From: Phycisphaerales bacterium
GTDB taxonomy: Bacteria > Planctomycetota > Phycisphaerae > Phycisphaerales > SM1A02
NCBI GenBank assembly: GCA_029242715.1
Contig: JAQWTL010000007.1
Location: forward strand, 1-64,000
DNA length: 64,000 nucleotides
Reading direction: 5' to 3'
The number at the start of each line of letters is the position of its first letter. The first letter of the stretch is position 1. The position numbers were made by a program, and so were the translations under genes. The notes under the pieces were generated by a model. That model saw only the letters and a program-made list of their open reading frames with translations. It was not told the DNA's origin and ran no database searches. Below are positions 17,719 through 25,575 of this stretch, in pieces.

Positions 17719-17886
17719 GGGGGCGATTGGCTCCGTAGCGGACCGGTGGTGGCGAACTCGTCCCCCACATGCCTGCGGGGGTATATGCTTCTGTTTATCG
17801 GAAGGCATGGGAAGCATGCTTGAGCCAGGCTGCCTCGATAACGAATCCCGCCCCTGAACCCCCAGGCGATTGGATGCCCCAAAGTG

Positions 17887-19854
17887 ATGCTCACGACACT
17901 CCTATTGACCATTTTGAGCTTTGCAGGCCCTGCTGACAACATTCAGGTTCCAGGCCTCGGTTCCCCTCTCTTTGCCCCCCAGGCCCCTGCATCCGAAACT
18001 CAGTTCTACGATTCACGTGATCGGGTGCGAGTCGAGGCGATTGCTGATACCGAAAGAGCGGTTCCTGGCGAGGACATCATCCTTGCTGTGATTTTTCAGC
18101 ATGATCCAGGCTGGCACATCCACACCAACGATCCCGTGGTCCCACCGGAACTGGGCGAGCCCTCCGACTACATCAAGACCCAACTGTTCTTCGAGCCTGT
18201 GGATGGCCCCATCCGTGCCCATCCTCGGTTCACCCAATGGCCCGAACCTCATGAGATCAAGGTTGCCTTCACGGGCAACCCCGTCACCTACGCCGTCTTC
18301 GAAGGAAGAGCAGTCGCCTACGTTCCGGTCACGATCGCACCCGATGCCCCACTGGGCAAAGCGATCCTGACCGTCAAGCCAGTCTTCCAGGTCTGTGATG
18401 ATTCCAGTTGTCTGGCACCGACTCCGATGCCCAGCGATGGCAGTTCATGGGATGAGTATGAGGGATTGAACGTATCCATCGAGATCGTCTCGCTGAAAGC
18501 CATGCAGGCCAACCCGACACCGCCACCGGATCCCGAGATCTTTGGTGGTTTCAACCAAGCTGTCTTTGGTGAAATCAAATCAGACGCTGAGTACGTCGAC
18601 TTCGACACCTTCGGCGTGGAGTTCTCGCTTGATACGGCCAGCACCTGGGGACTGATTCTCTTTCTGATCGTCGCCGCAATTGGCGGTCTACTCCTGAACT
18701 TCACGCCATGCGTCCTGCCGGTGATCCCACTCAAGATCATGGCTTTGAGCGCAGGGGCCACCCATCGGAGCCGCACGATCCTGCTGGGAGTCGCAATGGC
18801 CATCGGCATCGTGGCATTCTGGCTTGGGCTCGGTGTGGCGATCAAGGTGTTTACCGAATTCACCGCGACCAACCAACTCTTTCAGTACCCCGCATTCACC
18901 ATCAGTATTGGTGTGCTGATTGCGATTCTGGCTGTTGGGATGTGTGGCCTGTTCACACTTCGCCTGCCCGGCAAGCTCTACATGTTCAACCCCAGCCACG
19001 ACACGGTCTGGGGTTCGTTCCTCTTCGGGATCATGACGGCGATTCTCTCGACACCCTGCACGGCCCCCTTCATGGGTGCTGCCATGGCCTGGGCTGCCGG
19101 CGAACCCTTCATGACCGCCTTCGTCACGTTTGCCGCCGTCGGGATCGGCATGGCCTTGCCCTATCTCTTCCTCAGTATCTTCCCGAAGCTCACTGAAAAG
19201 ATGCCAAAGGCTGGACCAGCCAGTGAATTGATCAAGCAGGTCATGGGCCTGTTGATGCTGGCAGCTGCGGCTTACTTCATTGGAGTCGGGCTCAGCGGCA
19301 TGCTTGTCACGCCACCTGAACCACCGAGTCGGCTCTACTTGTGGGTCGTTGCCGGCGTGATCGTGCTCGCAGCAGCCTGGCTGGTCATTCGAACCTTCCA
19401 GATCACTGGCGGGCTACGAAACCGCGTTGTCTTTGGTGGCATCGGCATGGCCCTCATGGCTGCCGCGATCCTTGGTGGAATCATGCTCACCGAAAAAGGT
19501 CCGATCAAGTGGATCTACTACACGCCTGATCGATTCGCAGAAGCCAAGTCCGATGGCAACATCGTTGTCATGGAATTCACTGCGGAATGGTGCCTGAACT
19601 GCAAAGCACTGGAACAATCCGTGCTCGCAAGCGACACGGTCTCTTCGTTGCTGGCTGAAAAAGGCGTCGTTCCAATGAAAGTGGATCTGACTGGCAACAA
19701 TGATGTCGGCAATGACATGCTTGCTGAAGTCGGCGGCCTGAGAATTCCGCTTCTGATCGTATTCAAGCCGGATGGCCAGATCGTGTTCGAAGGCGACTTC
19801 TACACGGTCGATCAGGTTGTAGAAGCCGTGGACGACGCCCGCGGTTCTGGTTGA
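17887..19854 (+). CDS. dsbD: Thiol:disulfide interchange protein DsbD
   Basis: About 655 residues with all three DsbD parts. A signal peptide leads into the periplasmic alpha domain with the cysteine pair VCDDSSC (~168). Eight membrane helices follow, carrying FTPCVLPVIPLK and STPCTAPFMG, the two redox cysteines of the membrane domain. The C-terminal thioredoxin domain has AEWCLNCKALE (~568). DsbD moves electrons from cytoplasmic thioredoxin to periplasmic disulfide partners. A GTG directly precedes the ATG I chose. It ends three bases from the convergent O-antigen-ligase-like gene. Confidence 0.94.
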   Translation: MLTTLLLTILSFAGPADNIQVPGLGSPLFAPQAPASETQFYDSRDRVRVEAIADTERAVPGEDIILAVIFQHDPGWHIHTNDPVVPPELGEPSDYIKTQLFFEPVDGPIRAHPRFTQWPEPHEIKVAFTGNPVTYAVFEGRAVAYVPVTIAPDAPLGKAILTVKPVFQVCDDSSCLAPTPMPSDGSSWDEYEGLNVSIEIVSLKAMQANPTPPPDPEIFGGFNQAVFGEIKSDAEYVDFDTFGVEFSLDTASTWGLILFLIVAAIGGLLLNFTPCVLPVIPLKIMALSAGATHRSRTILLGVAMAIGIVAFWLGLGVAIKVFTEFTATNQLFQYPAFTISIGVLIAILAVGMCGLFTLRLPGKLYMFNPSHDTVWGSFLFGIMTAILSTPCTAPFMGAAMAWAAGEPFMTAFVTFAAVGIGMALPYLFLSIFPKLTEKMPKAGPASELIKQVMGLLMLAAAAYFIGVGLSGMLVTPPEPPSRLYLWVVAGVIVLAAAWLVIRTFQITGGLRNRVVFGGIGMALMAAAILGGIMLTEKGPIKWIYYTPDRFAEAKSDGNIVVMEFTAEWCLNCKALEQSVLASDTVSSLLAEKGVVPMKVDLTGNNDVGNDMLAEVGGLRIPLLIVFKPDGQIVFEGDFYTVDQVVEAVDDARGSG

Positions 19855-19857
19855 CCC

Positions 19858-22077
19858 TCAGGGGTTCGCCCTCATCTCGATCAATACCTGATCTTGATCC
19901 GACAATTGTCGCAAGCGATCGATCTGTCGAGCAGCATTCAGTTCGAGCACCCGACGATAGACCTCTGCCGCTACGTCTCGTTGACCAGACTCCCAAAGCA
20001 CATCGGCAAACAGTCGTTGTGACCACAAGCCGACTGGATCCAGTTCTGAAACCGCATACGCCACGGGAATCGCCCGTTCGATCTCATCTGGATCATCGGT
20101 CGCAAGCAAAGCCGTGATGACGAGGTGACCCGCCTCGATCGACCCGGTGCGTTCGAATATGTCCAGCCCGATGGATACCACAAGTTGGCGTGTCTCCTCG
20201 ACCTGTTCAGAAGGCGCCGGACTGTTCCCTGCTGCATACATCGCAATTCCGTTGAGCAACTGTTCCGCTGCTGCAAGACGGATGCGATCATCATTCCGAA
20301 TGTCGGCTGCGATCAACAAGCCTTCTGCTGCGCTTCGGCGACCAGACAAGCCCACCAGACCGTTCGTCGTTTCTTTGCTGGAATGGATCAGCAAACCGTG
20401 AACGCCCACCTTCATCTCAGCTCGTTTGGCTGGCAGTGTTCCGATGAACAGGACCAGGACCGCCAGGCAGACGGACACAACTGCAGCCAGTGCTGCTAAG
20501 AAACGTGCCACGCCTAACCGGTTTGATCGGGCCATGCCTACGGGCGCTGCGATGGCAAGCACGGCAAGAATCCAGGGAACCGTCGTAGGCTGTTCGATGG
20601 TCATCTCGATCTGTGCATGCACAACAAGTACTACGGCCGCGGCACATGCGCCGACTCGGAGCCCCTTCCCGACTCGATGCCAGAGCGAGGCCAACAAGAC
20701 TGCCGATGCAATGAAGCAAAGCCAACCAAGCACACGCACCATCATGGCCTGGCTACCCAGCGTCATCATTTCAATGGTCTGCACTTGGGCCAAACCCAAT
20801 CCCACAATCAACACAGCCACCATGAAGACCAGCGATCGCAAGGGCATGACACGATCCAACATGGATGACGGCGCTCGCGTGCAACGTGACGTCCACCAGA
20901 GGCCAACGAAAACCAGGATGACCCAGGCAAGAGACAGCACACCCGTCGTGGCAACCCAATCCCAGGGCATGGAATGAGGTGACACGATTTCCTCGGCACT
21001 GCCCGCACCGCGGACTTGGAGCCATGCAGATTGGAAACCAGAGGGGCCTGCACCAACCCAAGGTGCTTCCGCCGCGACCTGGGCAGCCCCTGCGATATAG
21101 CCACTTCGAATGACGAGGCTTCGAATTCCTGGCAGATCCCCGAGCAGGCTTCCAAGAGGCGCCGCCAACAACGCCAGGATGACCAACAGTAATGCCACCC
21201 CGCCACCCCATCGATACCAGCCTCGCAAGAACACGCCGGCAGCTGCGAAACACAAGCCGATGAACAAGACAACCCAGCCACCCAGTGAACCGGTTGCAAT
21301 CACAATCGCTGCCATGGCAATCGCTATGAAAGCACAGAGGCCTGATAATCCAGAGGCGACTTTCTCACGAATGGCGATGAGCGTAATCGCAAACCAGGCA
21401 CTCGCTCCTGCTGCCAGGACACTCGCCAGAAGATTGGTGCTTGAAAACCAGGTCGTTGGTACGGCGTTGCGCAAACGACGCTCAAGCACGCGGGCTGCTG
21501 AAGATCCTGGTTCCAGACCACGCATCGCGAGAACATCCGCACGGTTGGCATCGAAATAGGCAATGGTCCCTGGAATGTCCCATGCGATCTGCGTAATGGC
21601 CTTGATGACCAAAGGCGCAAGGCCTGCAAGCAGTATGGCGAGCCCGGTGGCACGCAGCCAGCTGTTTCCAGCCCCATGCGCGAGTGCCACCGCTGCCACA
21701 ACCGATGCGATCCAGAGGCTCCCTTGCTCCAAGTCGGCGGGATCATTCCACCCGTGCCACAACAGCACTGGAATGGGAAGGGCCGCTAACAAAAGGATCC
21801 ACCACGCAGCCCCTCGACCACGTATGAACTGCCCCGCAAATATCAGAGCGGCCCCGAACAGCATGATGGCGTCAACAAAGAATCGACTGGACGGCAAAAG
21901 GCCTAGAGCCGCATGGTCCACACTGGTGGGATCCACGTCGAACCAGGACAAGGTGATCGCAGCTGTCGTCAACCGGACGACAACGGCCCCTACGATCAGG
22001 GCCGTACCCAGCAAAGCCACCCAAAAACCAATCATCCAACCCTGGGTTGGATGGTTTGATTCAGGCTCAACCATCAT
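19858..22077 (-). CDS. O-antigen-ligase/Wzy-like membrane protein with TPR-like C-terminus
   Basis: 739 residues. About a dozen hydrophobic helices fill residues 15-520. A large extracytoplasmic loop contains WVGAGPSGFQSAWLQVRG and HSMPWDW, resembling the Pro/Gly/His loop of O-antigen ligases and polymerases. The C-terminal ~170 residues are soluble and helical (SELDPVGLWSQRLFADVLWESGQRDVAAEVYRR is TPR-like). Such proteins ligate or polymerise surface glycans on undecaprenyl carriers. It overlaps the upstream WecA-like gene by 11 bases, so the two are probably one operon for surface polysaccharide. Confidence 0.75.
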   Translation of the reverse strand: MMVEPESNHPTQGWMIGFWVALLGTALIVGAVVVRLTTAAITLSWFDVDPTSVDHAALGLLPSSRFFVDAIMLFGAALIFAGQFIRGRGAAWWILLLAALPIPVLLWHGWNDPADLEQGSLWIASVVAAVALAHGAGNSWLRATGLAILLAGLAPLVIKAITQIAWDIPGTIAYFDANRADVLAMRGLEPGSSAARVLERRLRNAVPTTWFSSTNLLASVLAAGASAWFAITLIAIREKVASGLSGLCAFIAIAMAAIVIATGSLGGWVVLFIGLCFAAAGVFLRGWYRWGGGVALLLVILALLAAPLGSLLGDLPGIRSLVIRSGYIAGAAQVAAEAPWVGAGPSGFQSAWLQVRGAGSAEEIVSPHSMPWDWVATTGVLSLAWVILVFVGLWWTSRCTRAPSSMLDRVMPLRSLVFMVAVLIVGLGLAQVQTIEMMTLGSQAMMVRVLGWLCFIASAVLLASLWHRVGKGLRVGACAAAVVLVVHAQIEMTIEQPTTVPWILAVLAIAAPVGMARSNRLGVARFLAALAAVVSVCLAVLVLFIGTLPAKRAEMKVGVHGLLIHSSKETTNGLVGLSGRRSAAEGLLIAADIRNDDRIRLAAAEQLLNGIAMYAAGNSPAPSEQVEETRQLVVSIGLDIFERTGSIEAGHLVITALLATDDPDEIERAIPVAYAVSELDPVGLWSQRLFADVLWESGQRDVAAEVYRRVLELNAARQIDRLRQLSDQDQVLIEMRANP

Positions 22078-23209
22078 GGCCTTCGCCTCGTGTCACACGA
22101 CGAGAAGCATGTTCCAGCACACCAAGCATCAACAGGACAAGCAGAACCTGAACACCGACCAGGACAGCCTGCCAAGGCGCGAGGTGCGCCAAGGAGACAC
22201 CCGCAATTCCTGTGACAGCCGCGATGCACCAGATGACTGCAACTGCGCCGCGTGGTGAAAGCCCTCGGGCTACCAGCCGGTGTGAATAGTGCTGCTGGTC
22301 GCCCACCAGCGGACTGCGGCCCTGTCTCAATCTCAACAGGCTCACAGTGACCATGTCATAGAGAGGAACGGCAAGTATCGCCAGAGGCATGAAGATTCCA
22401 TACCACCCGCTGCCGAGGCCTGTGCCCTGCTCTGCAGGGTTGTAGAAGGTAGTACGCGCGACCAGAACTGCCAGCGTGAACCCGATCACCAGCGATCCGC
22501 CATCACCCAGAAAAATCTTTGCCGGTGCAACGTTGAAGACAAGGAAGCCAAGAAGTGATCCGATCAGGACTGCCAGAGTGGCCGCAATGAACCATTGATC
22601 ATTCAACAACGCGGCCGCCATCAGGAAAATTGATGCAATCGCTGCAACGCCTCCAGCCAATCCATCCATGTTGTCCATGAAGTTGATTGCATTCGTGATC
22701 AAAACGATCCAGATGACCGTGATGATGATGCTTGGCACAGGGCCGACGCCCAGTGGCTCATCTACGATTCTCAGAAGGCGAACATCAAACCAGGCCGAAA
22801 GGCATGCCGCGACCACCACCTGGATGATCAATTTGAACCATGGCCCAAGGCCCCGCCGGTCATCCAGCACACCGATGATGTGAATGAGCAGCAGACTGAT
22901 GGCAAAGGCAATCACAGTCGGCATCGTCTGGTCAAGTCGTGACTGATATGTCTCAAGTTCCGGAACGATTGAAAGCAGAAAGTCCCAGGCAAACCAGACC
23001 AGTGCCGCACCTGCAAGAAGCGCACCGATCAAAGGCCATGCAATGGCGACTCCACCGATATTCGGAACATCACGAATGGCCTTGTCGTGCCCTGTCGATC
23101 CTGCAGAATCCAGAGCCCCGACACCACGCCCGATCCGGATGAGAAGTGCAGTCAAGATCACGCTCACGAAGAACGCAACGGGCACCAGCAGAACCACAGG
23201 CCAGACCAT
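22067..23209 (-). CDS. WecA/MraY-family undecaprenyl-phosphate sugar-1-phosphate transferase
   Basis: 380 residues with about ten membrane helices. Family motifs are present: GVLDDRRGL, NAINFMDNMDGLAGG, FLGDGGSLVIG and the His-rich QQHYSHRL loop. These enzymes transfer a sugar-1-phosphate (often GlcNAc-1-P) from UDP-sugar to undecaprenyl phosphate, the first step of O-antigen, teichuronic or common-antigen synthesis. The PNIGG and DNMDG segments fit the WecA/TagO/RgpG group rather than MraY. The sugar cannot be told from sequence. Confidence 0.88.
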   Translation of the reverse strand: MVWPVVLLVPVAFFVSVILTALLIRIGRGVGALDSAGSTGHDKAIRDVPNIGGVAIAWPLIGALLAGAALVWFAWDFLLSIVPELETYQSRLDQTMPTVIAFAISLLLIHIIGVLDDRRGLGPWFKLIIQVVVAACLSAWFDVRLLRIVDEPLGVGPVPSIIITVIWIVLITNAINFMDNMDGLAGGVAAIASIFLMAAALLNDQWFIAATLAVLIGSLLGFLVFNVAPAKIFLGDGGSLVIGFTLAVLVARTTFYNPAEQGTGLGSGWYGIFMPLAILAVPLYDMVTVSLLRLRQGRSPLVGDQQHYSHRLVARGLSPRGAVAVIWCIAAVTGIAGVSLAHLAPWQAVLVGVQVLLVLLMLGVLEHASRRVTRGEGHDG

Positions 23210-23234
23210 GCCATCATGGTACCGGGGCTGGCCT

Positions 23235-23254
23235 CGCTCATGTCCTCATGAGCG
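23235..23254. promoter_or_regulatory. Perfect 8-bp hairpin between the LOG and WecA-like genes
   Basis: CGCTCATG and CATGAGCG pair around TCCT. An outer GGGCT/AGCCC pairing can extend the structure. It is 26 bases after the LOG stop and 25 bases before the WecA-like start on the same strand. Without a uridine run it may be an intercistronic processing or attenuation element. Confidence 0.35.
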
Positions 23255-23280
23255 AATTAGCCCTGGGATGATGAATTTGG

Positions 23281-23883
23281 TCATTTATCCCAATCTCCTG
23301 AAGGCACCATCAGGCTGGGATCCACCGTATGACCCTTATGGGTCATGATCGCTTTGAGTGATTCCTCCGGGGTGTCGTTCACCAGGAGGTACTGCTTTAC
23401 TCCACCACTGATGAACTTGTTCTTGATGCCCTCCTCGATGAGTTGCACGAGTGTGCTCAAGGCCCCCTTCACATTCACCAGACTAACTGGCTTGGCGTGA
23501 TGCCCGAGGACTCTGCCCACGAAGGCATCAAAGAATTCCTCGTACGTCCCCAGGCCTCCAGGCATGACGATGATGGCGTCTCCGTGTTCGATGAGTGCCT
23601 GCTTTCTTTCAGCCAAGGACTCCATGACCACCATTTCATCGCAATCAGGATGTACCTGCTCAAGCTCGACAAACTGCCTGGTCGTGATTCCCACGGTCCG
23701 CGCACCAGCTGATTGGGCACCTTCAAACAATGCACCCATGAGCCCCACACTGCCACCACCGAAGACCAGTGTGAGACCATGCTTTCCGAGCATTTCCCCC
23801 AACTGCCTTGCAGAGTCCATGAACGCTGAATCTGCTCGCGTTGAGGAACTGCAAAATACGGTTATGGACTGGATCTTGTTCAT
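23281..23883 (-). CDS. LOG-family protein (nucleotide 5'-monophosphate phosphoribohydrolase type)
   Basis: 200 residues with a Rossmann-like fold. It starts SITVFCSSSTRAD, continues LVFGGGSVGLMGALF, and has the signature PGGLGTYEEFFD. LOG enzymes remove ribose 5-phosphate from nucleoside monophosphates, including cytokinin ribotides; many bacterial members are of unknown physiological role and were once called lysine decarboxylases. It is divergent from lpxI across 63 bases. Confidence 0.92.
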   Translation of the reverse strand: MNKIQSITVFCSSSTRADSAFMDSARQLGEMLGKHGLTLVFGGGSVGLMGALFEGAQSAGARTVGITTRQFVELEQVHPDCDEMVVMESLAERKQALIEHGDAIIVMPGGLGTYEEFFDAFVGRVLGHHAKPVSLVNVKGALSTLVQLIEEGIKNKFISGGVKQYLLVNDTPEESLKAIMTHKGHTVDPSLMVPSGDWDK

Positions 23884-23946
23884 GGCTTACAGCGTAACAG
23901 GGTCCATATCCCAGCTGTTTTCCTGCCATGGCAATACAATGGAGTT

Positions 23947-24795
23947 GTGAAAAATGACGGACCCATCGGGCTGATTGCAGGCGAAGGCCAACTCCCAATT
24001 GTCGTGGCAGAGGGAATGCGTAAAGCAGGCCGCACTGTTGCATGCGTCGCCTTCAGAGGACACGCCGATGAAGGTCTCATTGATCAATGTGATCGCTACC
24101 GGACGGTAGGCCTGTATCGGATGAGTCAATGGTTGAGGACTTTGAGGCGATGGGGCGCATCCGAAGCCATCATGGTTGGTCGGGTCTCCAAGGCCCGCAT
24201 GCATGATCCGTTGAGGTTGGTCCGTCAGATCCCCGACATGCGAACGGCCCTGCTCTGGTATCGTCGCCTGCGTCATGACCGTCGCAATGCCACGGTTCTG
24301 GCAGCCGTCGCCGATGAACTTGCACGTGGAGGCATTCAACTGTTGGACTCGACAACCTTCATCGAAGATCACCTGGCCACAGATGGTGTACTGGGACAGG
24401 TTCAGCCCACTGACCTGCAACAGGCGGACATCGCATTCGGATGGCCATTGCTTGAGCAGACGGTCGAGATGGACATCGGGCAGTCCATGGCCGTTCGTGA
24501 GGGCGATGTGATCGCTGTCGAAGCGCTTGAGGGAACCACAGGCATGATCAAGCGAGCAGGAAACCTCTGCAAACGCAGTGGCTGGACTCTATTGAAAACC
24601 TCCAGCAGCCAACATGACCGGCGTTCAGATGTACCAACCATTGGCGTGCAGACCATCGAGGAACTTGCTGCAGCGGGTGCCGGATGCGTTGCCATCGGCA
24701 CAGGTCGCGTCATCCTGATCGATCGACCCGCTGTCCAAGCGGCCGCGGACAAGGCCTCCATTGCAATCGTGGGCGTCCCGGTATCCGGATCCTGA
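23947..24795 (+). CDS. lpxI: UDP-2,3-diacylglucosamine pyrophosphatase LpxI
   Basis: 282 residues. The N-terminal GLIAGEGQLPIVVAEGMRKAG and the C-terminal region with VREGDVIAVEALEGTTGMIKRAG and PTIGVQTIEELAAAG are typical of LpxI (DUF1009). The enzyme releases UMP from UDP-2,3-diacylglucosamine to give lipid X in lipid A synthesis, replacing LpxH in many lineages. The start is GTG with GGAG only two bases upstream, a poor spacing. A TACAAT box just before it hints at a very short leader. It is followed by a methyltransferase gene after six bases. Confidence 0.9.
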   Translation: MKNDGPIGLIAGEGQLPIVVAEGMRKAGRTVACVAFRGHADEGLIDQCDRYRTVGLYRMSQWLRTLRRWGASEAIMVGRVSKARMHDPLRLVRQIPDMRTALLWYRRLRHDRRNATVLAAVADELARGGIQLLDSTTFIEDHLATDGVLGQVQPTDLQQADIAFGWPLLEQTVEMDIGQSMAVREGDVIAVEALEGTTGMIKRAGNLCKRSGWTLLKTSSSQHDRRSDVPTIGVQTIEELAAAGAGCVAIGTGRVILIDRPAVQAAADKASIAIVGVPVSGS

Positions 24796-24801
24796 CTCCC
24801 C

Positions 24802-25419
24802 ATGGCTGGCGAGCAGATTCCCCCAGAAAGAAAATGGGTTTCTCGTGCTGGTGAGAAACTGGATCACGCCCTGGATGTCTTCTCCATGGATGTATCCGGT
24901 CTGCAGTGTGCTGATTTTGGATGCAGTACCGGTGGGTTTACGGATTGCCTTCTGCAGAGAGGTGCAAGCAACGTCATTGCCCTGGATACCGGTTACGGAA
25001 TTCTGGACTGGAAACTTCGGCAAGACGACCGCGTTGAGGTCCGCGAGCGATCCAATGTCCTCCATGCCACTCCACCGGATACTCCCGTTGACCTGGTCGT
25101 GATCGATGTTGGCTGGACACCCCAGGCTCGAGTCCTCCCAGTGGCCTCAAAGTGGATTGGTAACGGTGGTCGGGTGATTTCTCTCATCAAACCCCACTAT
25201 GAACTCTCCGCTGATACCAAAGGTCGAGGGCCCAGCAGACTTGAAGATGATCAAGCCCATCAGGCCTTTGAGCAGACCCTCGCGAAGCTGCCTGACTGGG
25301 GCTGGAAAGTAGTTGCCCACACACCCTCCCCAATTCGTGGCGCCAAGAGTGGAAAGGGAAGAAAAGGCGCCGGAAATCTCGAGTTTCTGGCCATGATTGA
25401 GCCCTTTTCCCTGAGTTGA
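24802..25419 (+). CDS. TlyA/FtsJ-like SAM-dependent methyltransferase lacking the S4 domain
   Basis: 205 residues. WVSRAGEKLDHAL resembles the junction region of TlyA proteins. It leads into the SAM site DFGCSTGGFTDCLLQRGA, LDTGYGILDWKLR and DLVVIDVGWTPQARVLP. TlyA enzymes 2'-O-methylate rRNA and normally carry an N-terminal S4 RNA-binding domain of ~60 residues. Here only about ten residues precede the motif and no upstream extension is possible because lpxI ends six bases before. RNA methylation is likely; the target is unknown. Confidence 0.82.
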   Translation: MAGEQIPPERKWVSRAGEKLDHALDVFSMDVSGLQCADFGCSTGGFTDCLLQRGASNVIALDTGYGILDWKLRQDDRVEVRERSNVLHATPPDTPVDLVVIDVGWTPQARVLPVASKWIGNGGRVISLIKPHYELSADTKGRGPSRLEDDQAHQAFEQTLAKLPDWGWKVVAHTPSPIRGAKSGKGRKGAGNLEFLAMIEPFSLS

Positions 25420-25482
25420 TCCTGTGTCAATTTCAGGACCTCCAAGAAGGGGTTCAAAGGCTCGCGAGACGCCTGTTTCAGG

Positions 25483-25507
25483 TAGAATGGACAGCCCGAA
25501 TTCGGGC
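25483..25507 (+). promoter_or_regulatory. TAGAAT box and 14-base palindrome upstream of gyrA
   Basis: A -10-like TAGAAT (25483-25488) is followed after five bases by the perfect palindrome GCCCGAATTCGGGC (25494-25507). It covers the expected transcription start and lies 69 bases before the gyrA ATG. No clear -35 is seen. A bulged stem (GTGTTC/GAACAC, 25508-25529) comes next. This could be an operator, or the end of the upstream operon. Confidence 0.3.
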
Positions 25508-25575
25508 GTGTTCCAGCCTGCCTGAACACCCGTTTGAACTCTGTTTTTTCCTGACAATTCGAGACCTCATTCAAG

